From assembly GCA_963659365.1 (NCBI GenBank), contig CAVKTI010000038.1, positions 1 to 23,518 of the forward strand: a stretch of DNA of 23,518 bases, read 5' to 3'. The notes beneath the pieces were generated by a model that was not told the origin of the DNA, ran no database searches, and was given only the letters and a program-made list of their open reading frames with translations. This DNA is from W0P28-013 sp963659365 (GTDB lineage: Bacteria; Bacteroidota; Bacteroidia; Bacteroidales; Paludibacteraceae). A program made the translations under genes and the position numbers. Each line of letters starts with the position of its first letter. Within the stretch, counting starts at the first letter, position 1. Below are positions 14,455 to 21,052 of the stretch, piece after piece.

Positions 14455-16588
14455 TAACAAAAACTTTCTGCGCTTTGTCACCTACTTTCACAATGTAAAC
14501 GCCGCAGAGCGAGCCGTTTTGGCGTGTTACATCGATGCCAAGCACGGTGTAAATACGCATATCGTCGGCACCATAGATGCGCCCATTGGTGGCAAAAATG
14601 GCGGGCTCGGTGGTGGTAGTCGGCTGTTCGATGGCAGTGGCGGAGCAAGAGGCGTTCAGCACTACATTTTTAATCTCCCAGCAAGTGCCTTCGGAGGCGG
14701 TGGCAGCCACATATTTGAAAGCAAAGCGCATACCTTTTGCCAAAAATTCGGCAGGAATGTCAATGTTGCCCGAATTGACGAATGTCCAGTTGTTGCCAGC
14801 AGGGTATGTTGGAATGGTTGTCTGCGTCCAAGTGGCAGCCGACGGCTCACCATCGACATAGTTGGTCGAGAACCATAGGGTTTGTATCGTCTTTTGGTCG
14901 CCTGTGCCTTTGTTGGCCGTATGGTCGAAGGAGAGCGTTGCGTATTGGTGTTTCGATAGGTCGAAAGCAGGCGATATGAGCCAATCTTCGTTGTTGTCGG
15001 AGCTAGTGCCATTCATTCTTGCGTAGTGGTATTTTGTGTCCACATACCAATCGCTGGTGCCGCTCACATTTATCGACGAAAATTCGCCCAACGACGAGTA
15101 GAATGTTTCGGAAAAGTTTATCTCTTGGCACACATCATCGCCACCATCGCCACCATCACCGTCGCCGTCCGAGGTCAGTTTCAAGCCAATCATATAGGGA
15201 TCGTGGTCGGAGTAGCGGTAATCGGAGTTGTAGGCTGCACCGCTGCTGCACGAGGTGCAGATGTGATACACAGCGGCTCCAGTTATTTGTGCCGCCATTG
15301 CGCTATTGGCAAATGCGTGGTCGATAAGTTGCGCTCCGTTGTAGCAGTGCGAAGTGGCCGTAGAATCGTAGCGCAGCAGTTGTTCCTCATAGCCCGCATC
15401 GACAAGCAGTTGCAGCGGCTCTTCTCCCATCTCGCAGTTCAGGTCGCCCACTATCAAGATGTCGGGGTCGGCGGTGATGGTCTTCATTTTGTTTATCAAA
15501 TCGGTGGCTTCCGACACACGCTTGGAGTTGCCTTGGTCATCGGTGTTGTCTTTGGCTTTGAAGTGGTTCATACTCAGGGTGAAGCGTTCGCCCGTAGCCA
15601 ACTCTTCGAACATCTGGTAGCGCATGGTGTATTTGTAGTAGGTCTGCGATGTGCTGGCGTTGTTAGACCCAATGGTTTTCACCTTGTCGGTACGATAGAT
15701 AAAGCCCGATTTTACAAAGGAGTAGCCATTGTCCGAAATGCCATCGGCAACATAGGCGTAGGGTTTGTCGCTGGTGCGCCCATTGAGCGAGTCGGTAATC
15801 ACTTGCAGCGAAATTTCGTTGGCTTCCAATTCGCACATGGCAAAGATGTCGGCATCGATAAAGCAGAACACATCGGCAATTTTCGATGTTTTCGTTTGAA
15901 GGCATTCTAAATCGCTGCAATCGGATTTACTGGCACTGGAGTAGTTGATAAAATAGTTGCGCAAGTTTTGGGCGCACACCACCAGCGTAGGCTCGCCTAT
16001 ATTGGGCAGTGCAATGGGCAGTGCAGGTTCTACTTCGTCGTTTTGCCCCACGATTTTCACATTTTTCACCTGCCAAGTGTCGGCTGCCGTTTCGGTAGAT
16101 TTATAGCGGAACGCAATTTTTGTGGCGTTGATTGGCAGCGAAATCTCTCCCGAAGAGAAATAAGTCCAATCTCCAGCGGTCGGATAGGTGGGAATCATTA
16201 CTTTTGTCCACTCCGAAGCGTCGAAAGTTGCGCTCGGACTAACGGCGTAGTAAACCTGAAACTCCTCGTCCACCGTGCCGTTTTGGTATCTGGCCGCATG
16301 GTCGAAAGTTAGGGTCGCCGTGGTGCAATTTGCCAAATCGAAAGCGGGCGAAATCAGCCATGCTTCACTAGCATTGGCCGAGCCGCTAACATAAGCACTC
16401 GCCGCCATACAGCCATAAGTTGTGTTTGCTTTCCAAATGTAACTCAAACTGCCCGATTCAACATTTTCGATAGTAAACGCACCCTGCCCCGAGGCAAAGG
16501 TCTCGTTGAGAATCTCTTTCTCTGCTCCATGAGCCAGCGTTGTAGCGCACAAGGCGACTACGAAAAGGAGAATTTTTGTGTGTTTCAT
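14444..16588 (-). CDS. Secreted endonuclease/exonuclease/phosphatase family protein with two jelly-roll domains
   Basis: A 714-residue protein with a signal peptide (about 1-22). A first choice-of-anchor/cleaved-adhesin-type domain (25-180; AWLISPAFDL at 76-85, TLTFDHAA) leads into an EEP domain (about 200-472). EEP signatures are QNLRNYF (207-213), CELE (252-255; E253), NHFKAKD (341-347), GDLNCEM (381-387; D382, N384), IDHAFAN and SDHDP (460-464; H462). An Asp/Gly linker (473-485) joins a second domain of the first type (495-650; DWLISPAFDLS). The tail (RIYTVLGIDV to KVFVSSK) resembles a T9SS sorting domain. It is likely an extracellular DNase or phosphodiesterase, with the substrate not proven. 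The final residues are encoded inside a 7-bp repeat array. Confidence 0.85.
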   Translation of the reverse strand: MKHTKILLFVVALCATTLAHGAEKEILNETFASGQGAFTIENVESGSLSYIWKANTTYGCMAASAYVSGSANASEAWLISPAFDLANCTTATLTFDHAARYQNGTVDEEFQVYYAVSPSATFDASEWTKVMIPTYPTAGDWTYFSSGEISLPINATKIAFRYKSTETAADTWQVKNVKIVGQNDEVEPALPIALPNIGEPTLVVCAQNLRNYFINYSSASKSDCSDLECLQTKTSKIADVFCFIDADIFAMCELEANEISLQVITDSLNGRTSDKPYAYVADGISDNGYSFVKSGFIYRTDKVKTIGSNNASTSQTYYKYTMRYQMFEELATGERFTLSMNHFKAKDNTDDQGNSKRVSEATDLINKMKTITADPDILIVGDLNCEMGEEPLQLLVDAGYEEQLLRYDSTATSHCYNGAQLIDHAFANSAMAAQITGAAVYHICTSCSSGAAYNSDYRYSDHDPYMIGLKLTSDGDGDGGDGGDDVCQEINFSETFYSSLGEFSSINVSGTSDWYVDTKYHYARMNGTSSDNNEDWLISPAFDLSKHQYATLSFDHTANKGTGDQKTIQTLWFSTNYVDGEPSAATWTQTTIPTYPAGNNWTFVNSGNIDIPAEFLAKGMRFAFKYVAATASEGTCWEIKNVVLNASCSATAIEQPTTTTEPAIFATNGRIYGADDMRIYTVLGIDVTRQNGSLCGVYIVKVGDKAQKVFVSSK

Positions 16589-16790
16589 GGGAAAATAGTT
16601 AAAAAGTTAAAAGTCTATAAAGTGTGTAAAGTAAAAAGTGTTTGGTTGTTTGTGGATTTGATTATTTTTGGTTGATTAGTTGATGAGTTGATCGGTTGAT
16701 TGGTCGTTGAAAAAGTTGATAAGTTAAAAGGTTTAAGGAGTCGAAATTATTATTCATTTTTCATTGTTAATTATTCATTTGGGGGGTCGT

Positions 16791-16826
16791 CGCCCCTTTT
16801 CCCATTTTCCCCGATAGGGGGAAAGG
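16791..16826. repeat. GC-rich hairpin repeat, diverged copy
   Basis: Reads CGCCCCTTTTCCCATTTTCC followed by a C-run, GATA and a G-run. It matches the core layout of the copies at 217-252, 17181-17216 and 20863-20890, with several substitutions. Confidence 0.55.
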
Positions 16827-16847
16827 CACGCGACCAACAATTCCGCC

Positions 16848-16898
16848 TAATTCATAATTCAAAATTCTTAATTATAACTTGCTGATTATCAGCAAGTT
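16848..16898. repeat. TAATTCA heptamers abutting a 10-bp palindrome
   Basis: Four 7-bp units (TAATTCA twice, AAATTCT, TAATTAT) end exactly where the perfect hairpin AACTTGCTGA-TTA-TCAGCAAGTT (16876-16898) begins. The same array-then-hairpin layout is seen at 17092-17134. Confidence 0.85.
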
Positions 16899-16958
16899 GC
16901 CACTCCCCCCATTTCTGGAAGAGAGGGCAGAAAAGTCTGCATTGGGGGCGTTATTCTG
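16876..16958 (-). ncRNA. Candidate small RNA
   Basis: A minus-strand promoter-like site (TTG at 16990-16992, 20 bases, TATCTTTG at 16962-16969) faces a compact structured stretch. It has GGCAGAA (16926-16932) pairing TTCTGCC (16954-16960), an alternative inner GCAGA-AAAG-TCTGC stem, C-run/G-run pairing across 16905-16948, and the 10-bp hairpin 16876-16898 at the 3' end. No T-run follows the last hairpin, so transcription may instead continue 370 bases to the EEP gene. Confidence 0.35.
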
Positions 16959-16961
16959 CCA

Positions 16962-16992
16962 CAAAGATAGGACTATTTTTTCAGAAAAGCAA
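16962..16992 (-). promoter_or_regulatory. Promoter-like site upstream of the candidate small RNA / EEP gene
   Basis: Minus-strand TATCTTTG with TTG 20 bases upstream, the same spacing as the promoters at 2743, 2839, 22916 and 23448. Confidence 0.6.
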
Positions 16993-17091
16993 CTTTTACG
17001 AGTTAAAAAGTACAAAAAACGCGAGTTTGTCCACCGCTATGCAATAATTTTTCACAAAAGGGGCCGTTTTTTTGAGGGGAGAAAAATTTCT

Positions 17092-17134
17092 GATTTCTGG
17101 TTTCTAGTTTCTCAAAATTGCTATCGCAATTTTG
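17092..17134. repeat. GATTTCT heptamers abutting a 9-bp hairpin
   Basis: GATTTCT, GGTTTCT and AGTTTCT (17092-17112) run straight into the perfect hairpin CAAAATTGC-TATC-GCAATTTTG (17113-17134), after which TTTCTA-type text resumes. Confidence 0.85.
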
Positions 17135-17180
17135 TTTCTAAGTTTCTCTGTTCCTAATTGTTGCATTTGAAATTTGGTTG

Positions 17181-17216
17181 TAGTCCCCTTTCCCGTTTCC
17201 CCCGAAAGGGGAAAAG
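17181..17216 (+). repeat. GC-rich hairpin repeat, copy 2
   Basis: Begins TAGTCCCCTTTCCCG and ends in a G-run plus AAAAG, matching the minus-strand reading of 217-252 with two small differences. Confidence 0.75.
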
Positions 17217-17318
17217 CCTTCGTTTAATTATAAGTTAAGAATTTAGAATTATGAATTATCTGCGTTCCGAAACGCCGTCCATTTTCAATTAAGGAATTGG
17301 AAATTAGATAATTGAAAA

Positions 17319-17385
17319 ATCTATGTTCTATGCTCTATCTTCTATGTTCTTAAAAATCACTCCTAATTCCTCACTCCTAACTATT
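17319..17385. repeat. Gene-end heptamer module at the PlsC-like gene 3' end, including its stop codon
   Basis: Four TTCTATG-type units, TTCTTAA, a 4-base linker, then CACTCCT, AATTCCT, CACTCCT and AACTATT units. The stop codon (17381-17383) lies in the last unit. The first half equals that of 10693 and 14404; the second half equals the array at gmk (9071-9105). Confidence 0.9.
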
Positions 17386-18244
17386 TCTCATCGTCTGGCA
17401 CAGCGTCCCATGTGTTGTGGGTGATGCCAGCCATGCGACAGAGGCGGCTGTGTGCTTCGTTGCGGAGGCGGTTCACCTCGTCGCCGCGCGGCTGTGTGCA
17501 GTCAGGCACGATGGGCGCGCCTATTTCGACCTGCAACAGCGGCAAATTTTTCTTGCCAAACAGGCGATAAATGCCAGTGCGTGGGCGGTAGGTGATGGCG
17601 CACGGCACCAGCGGCATGTGGTATTTGTAGGCCATGGAGAATGCGCCTTTGCGGAAGGGGCGCAGCGGCTTGTAGAAGTCCCAACGAGCGGCTTCGGGAA
17701 AGATGTGAAACCAATAACCGCGGCGGTGGAACTCGTCGAAAGCGGTGTTGAATTTTTTGAGCGCACCCCAACCTACCTCGTGCGACGGAATGGGAATGCC
17801 GCCGACCACACGCAGAAAAAAGTTGTTTTTGGTCGAAAAGTTTGGAGCGAACATCGGGATACGCGTGGTGTGTTTGGCGCGCACAGCCAGCAGCACGCAC
17901 GGACAGTCGAGTTGATACATGTGGTTCGCCACGGTGATTGCGCCGTTTTTCAGCACATCTTTGTATTTTTTCAGATTTTCGCGACCTTTGATGCGCAGCC
18001 CCATCTGTATGGTCAGTTTTATGCGTAGCCCGATTTCGAGCAGCAAAATCCACATCGACCAGTTCAAAAAACGGAATTTGAACGAATCGTCGAGATAGGG
18101 ATAATGCTCGTCCACCTTCACATCGCGGTCGTACACAGGCTTGTAGAGATGTTCGTAGGGGTCGTTTTCGGGATAATCGATTCCAACATCGGGAATGTAA
18201 ACGCCCGCCTCGGTTTGCAGATTTTCGTAACGCTTATTGGTCAT
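17381..18244 (-). CDS. PlsC-like 1-acyl-glycerol-3-phosphate acyltransferase family protein
   Basis: The 287-residue protein carries the lysophospholipid acyltransferase signature NHMYQLD (107-113; the HX4D motif, H108 and D113). The second motif region reads FPEAARW (182-188), where most PlsC enzymes have EGTR. FRKGAFSMAYKYHMPLVPCAI (197-217) is the third block. A hydrophobic stretch about 60-82 suggests association with the inner membrane. The N-terminal ~55 residues are acidic and tyrosine-rich, longer than in standard PlsC. It follows the HAD gene by 13 bases and is the last gene of the GH3-HAD-PlsC cluster. The acyl acceptor is uncertain. Confidence 0.82.
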   Translation of the reverse strand: MTNKRYENLQTEAGVYIPDVGIDYPENDPYEHLYKPVYDRDVKVDEHYPYLDDSFKFRFLNWSMWILLLEIGLRIKLTIQMGLRIKGRENLKKYKDVLKNGAITVANHMYQLDCPCVLLAVRAKHTTRIPMFAPNFSTKNNFFLRVVGGIPIPSHEVGWGALKKFNTAFDEFHRRGYWFHIFPEAARWDFYKPLRPFRKGAFSMAYKYHMPLVPCAITYRPRTGIYRLFGKKNLPLLQVEIGAPIVPDCTQPRGDEVNRLRNEAHSRLCRMAGITHNTWDAVPDDEK

Positions 18245-18257
18245 TTTGTGCTGTTTT

Positions 18258-18878
18258 TTAGTCGTTTTCGATCAGAAAAAATTGCGCTCCAACGGCGCAT
18301 GCGCTGGCACCATCGGTGTCGTTGCGGTCGCCGACGAAAAGGCAGTCGGCAGGCGACACTTGCAGCCGCTCTACCACCTGCGCAGCCGCCTGTGCCGATG
18401 GTTTCAAACCGCCCAACTCGGGAGCGGCGACTACAAAATCGAACAGTTGCGGAGCAAGCCCCAAGGCGTGCAGTTTTTCGGCCACGCAGCCGTAGTCGGA
18501 ATAGACCGCCACAGCGATTTTGCGCCGACGACACGCCTCGATAAACGCCTTCACCCACGCTCGCTGGCGATAGGCGCGCCGCAACACACGCACCATGGCG
18601 GGCATATAGCAGCGAAAATACCACCAGCATGCCAATCGCGGCGAAAAGAGGCGTTTTTCGGCCATTTTTTTGAAAAAATGGATGTAAAATTCTAGTTCAG
18701 AGCCAAAAAATTGCCCTCTCAACGCTTTGCGTGTGCGCTGTTCGGCAGCGAGAAGCGGCAAAAAAAGCAGTTGCGATGCAATCAGCCGTGCCGCCAAATG
18801 GCGTTTGTTGTAGAGCGTGCCATCGAGGTCGAGCACCACGGCTTTTACCCTGTCGTTGAGTGCGTCAATTGGCTCCAT
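18258..18878 (-). CDS. HAD-family hydrolase
   Basis: The 206-residue product has all four haloacid dehalogenase motifs: DLDGT (17-21; nucleophile D17, acid/base D19), S127 in YSD, K159 in GGLKPS, and GDRNDTD (183-189). Between motifs I and II sits a helical cap rich in aromatic and basic residues (about 45-110). It is probably a phosphatase, with unknown substrate. The start at 18878 gives an overlap of 14 bases with the preceding GH3 gene. The longer frame would reuse the basic tail of that gene. It is tightly linked to the acyltransferase downstream, so it may remove phosphate from an intermediate of the same lipid-like pathway, which is inference. Confidence 0.85.
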   Translation of the reverse strand: MEPIDALNDRVKAVVLDLDGTLYNKRHLAARLIASQLLFLPLLAAEQRTRKALRGQFFGSELEFYIHFFKKMAEKRLFSPRLACWWYFRCYMPAMVRVLRRAYRQRAWVKAFIEACRRRKIAVAVYSDYGCVAEKLHALGLAPQLFDFVVAAPELGGLKPSAQAAAQVVERLQVSPADCLFVGDRNDTDGASACAVGAQFFLIEND

Positions 18879-20757
18879 TGCGGCGTTGTTTGCGGCGTTC
18901 GGCACGACGCTCTTTGCGTTCGTCGAGGCGTTTTTTGCGCTCGGCACGGCGCTGGTCGATGCGGTCGTCCATAGTGTGCGCATTCTCCATAACACGGTCT
19001 GCCCAGCGGTTGTAGCCAGTTTCTAAACGCTCCAACAGACTGAATTTGTTGCGGCGTTTTTCGTCCTGCATCAGCAGATTGAATTTGAACTGCCCATCGC
19101 GGAAACCGTCGCGCAAGCAGGCCGCCTTGAAGCGTGCGTAGGCATTGTTGAGCAAAATGTGCGCTTGTGGGTCGTGCAGCCGAAACGAGGCGCGCTTCGA
19201 CTCGTATTCGACATTGATGGCACGCAGCCGCGCATCGACCACCTGCGTAAAGTCGTCGGCCGCTTTTTGCGTGATATTCTCATCGACAAATTCGTAGTAG
19301 AAATGATAGCGCGAGTCTTTTACATCGGCAAAACCGACAAAAAATTTGGTTTTCACGCCTGTTTCGCGCTCCGCCTCGTGCACCGCCTGAATAAACTGCG
19401 GTTCGTAGAGTTTTTCGCCTGTCATCGACACAATGCCGTTCACCTTCGACACCATGTGCACCGTGGGCGTATTGCGGAACTTGCCGCCCACCTCTACAAG
19501 GTCGTTCATGTTGTAGCGGTAGAGTCCCGAATAGGTGGTTACATAGGCGCAATAGCGTTTGCCCTGCTCCAATTCGTCGATTTGCAAAAAGTGTTTGTGC
19601 GGACTGTCCAACTCCTCTTCTGCCACAAATTCGTAGTAGTGAAAATGCGGGAAAAGCACCGATTCGTTGCTGTCGTCGAGCGCAAAGCCAAAGCGACATT
19701 CGGTGGCGATGTAGCCCAACTCCTGATAGTAGGTGCGCTCCCAGTCGAAAGCGTCCATGTACTTGTCCATATAGACTTTGGTGTTGCCGCATTTCCATGT
19801 GGAGAGGTATTGCAGCAACGGCCAATAGTGCTTCGGTTCGAGTTTGCCGTACTGGCGCAAAATCTGCCGCAACTCGTCGGCGCGTTCGGGGCGTGGCTGC
19901 ATATAGCGTTGCAGTTCGTTGCGTATATCCTCCTTAATATCAAACGATTGGCTCAATGTACCAAGTTCGATGTCGTGTATCAGTTCGTCGGTGTGTTCGT
20001 CCACCGTGCGCATCAGTTCCAATATGGTCGATGGGTTGGCGGTTGCCCAGAGCGTTACATCGCGGTGCTGCAAGGCGAGGCGCATCAGTGTGTAGTTGCG
20101 TGCGGCGTAATCCTCGATCGACATCACCGAGGCGGGCGCAACATAGTGTTTTTTGATTATCGACGGAATATCGCGCACCAATACGCCGCTCACCGAGCCG
20201 AAAAGTGTGCCGTCGGGTGCGTAGCCTTCCACCTCTTTGCCCACGATTGGGAAGATGTGTCCGCCAAAAATGCGACTGCGGTGTTTCACAAAATTCCAAG
20301 TCCAGATGTGCGACATTTTGCCGTAAACATCTTTCAGATATTTGTGCGTCATCGGAATCCATTTCGGCTCGCTGGTGGTGCCGCTGGTGGTGGCATACAT
20401 ATCGGGCTTTCCAGGGAATAGCACATTCTCTTCGCCGTGTTTATGGCGTTCGACATACGGCCGCAGCGTCTCGAAACTGTCGTTCACAGGCACATATTGT
20501 TGATAGAGATGAAACAGATCGGCGGCGTTGGTGGTCTGCAAAATGATGTCGAAATGGTGTTCGCGCCCATACACCGTGTCGCGCGATAGGGTCAAAATGT
20601 CGCGCAGGGTCTTTTCGGCGGCGTGGCGTGAGTGGCGGCTCCAAAATTTCAGACGCAATGTCTGGCTGCCTCCCACAAGGAAAAGCATGAAATTGATGAG
20701 TCGCGGGCGTGGCAACGATTTGCCAGTGGAATCGATATATGTCTTTTTTATCGCCAT
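18865..20757 (-). CDS. GH3-like acyl-adenylating protein with long basic C-terminal tail
   Basis: A 630-residue protein of the GH3 family, named from plant auxin-conjugating enzymes; those activate an acid with ATP and join it to an amino acid. The ATP-binding loop is YATTSGTTSEPKWIP (121-135), the second motif is YIATECRFG (349-357) and the third is GLYRYNMNDLVEV (411-423). It is strongly similar over its length to the gene at 21053-22747. Unlike that paralogue it has about 55 extra C-terminal residues, ending in an Arg/Lys/Glu-rich helix (599-627). The ATG at 20757 was preferred to a GTG at 20778. Substrate and product are unknown. It overlaps the HAD gene by 14 bases. Confidence 0.83.
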   Translation of the reverse strand: MAIKKTYIDSTGKSLPRPRLINFMLFLVGGSQTLRLKFWSRHSRHAAEKTLRDILTLSRDTVYGREHHFDIILQTTNAADLFHLYQQYVPVNDSFETLRPYVERHKHGEENVLFPGKPDMYATTSGTTSEPKWIPMTHKYLKDVYGKMSHIWTWNFVKHRSRIFGGHIFPIVGKEVEGYAPDGTLFGSVSGVLVRDIPSIIKKHYVAPASVMSIEDYAARNYTLMRLALQHRDVTLWATANPSTILELMRTVDEHTDELIHDIELGTLSQSFDIKEDIRNELQRYMQPRPERADELRQILRQYGKLEPKHYWPLLQYLSTWKCGNTKVYMDKYMDAFDWERTYYQELGYIATECRFGFALDDSNESVLFPHFHYYEFVAEEELDSPHKHFLQIDELEQGKRYCAYVTTYSGLYRYNMNDLVEVGGKFRNTPTVHMVSKVNGIVSMTGEKLYEPQFIQAVHEAERETGVKTKFFVGFADVKDSRYHFYYEFVDENITQKAADDFTQVVDARLRAINVEYESKRASFRLHDPQAHILLNNAYARFKAACLRDGFRDGQFKFNLLMQDEKRRNKFSLLERLETGYNRWADRVMENAHTMDDRIDQRRAERKKRLDERKERRAERRKQRRNGAN

Positions 20758-20862
20758 AAAATCGAAATTTTTGCGCACAAAAGCGTGCGGCGTTTTTTTT
20801 TATCGTTGTGCGGGATTTGTAATCCGTTCTGTTGGGGATTTGTTGATTTGTTGATTTGGTTA

Positions 20863-20890
20863 TAGCCCCCTTTCCCATTTCCCCCGAAAA
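20863..20890 (+). repeat. GC-rich hairpin repeat, copy 3 (truncated)
   Basis: Begins TAGCCCCCTTTCCCATTTCC, then the C-run and CGAAAA. The closing G-run is replaced by A's, so the hairpin is lost in this copy. Confidence 0.7.
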
Positions 20891-20927
20891 AAAATCATTG
20901 AATTATTGAATCATTGAGTTATTTTCT

Positions 20928-20973
20928 AACCCCTCCGCTTCGCTCGTCCCCTTGCAAAGGGGACAGGTTCGCG
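20928..20973. repeat. 46-bp dispersed repeat, copy 2
   Basis: Identical to 14174-14219, with the same hairpin GTCCCCTT-GCA-AAGGGGAC. Confidence 0.92.
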
Positions 20974-21052
20974 TTCCGAAAAGCCGCAATTTTCAAATCT
21001 TCAAATTTTCAAATCTTCAAATAATTAAAATGACTTACGAAAGTTGGAAACA

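Larger units (their letters stand above)
16589..17380. other. Long spacer between EEP and PlsC-like genes
   Basis: No convincing gene in 792 bases. Contents in order: TTGATNGG-like repeats (about 16670-16710), a GC-rich hairpin repeat (16791-16826), TAATTCA heptamers (16848-16875), a 10-bp palindrome and possible small-RNA unit (16876-16992), GATTTCT heptamers running into a hairpin (17092-17134), another GC-rich repeat (17181-17216), GAATTAT heptamers (about 17236-17256) and the gene-end module (17319-17385). An open frame over 16879-17157 crosses these repeats and is rejected. Confidence 0.75.
20758..21052. other. Spacer between the two GH3-like genes
   Basis: Holds GATTTGTT-like octamers (about 20836-20860), GC-rich repeat copy 3 (20863-20890), the second copy of the 46-bp repeat (20928-20973) and four TTCAAATC octamers (about 20992-21022). 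No TAnnTTTG promoter was found, so the downstream genes may be read from the promoter of the first GH3 gene. Confidence 0.7.

Noticed and set aside
16879..17157. 92-residue plus-strand open frame
   Set aside because: It starts inside a palindrome and runs through heptamer repeats and a hairpin. The composition is low-complexity and it has no promoter or family resemblance.
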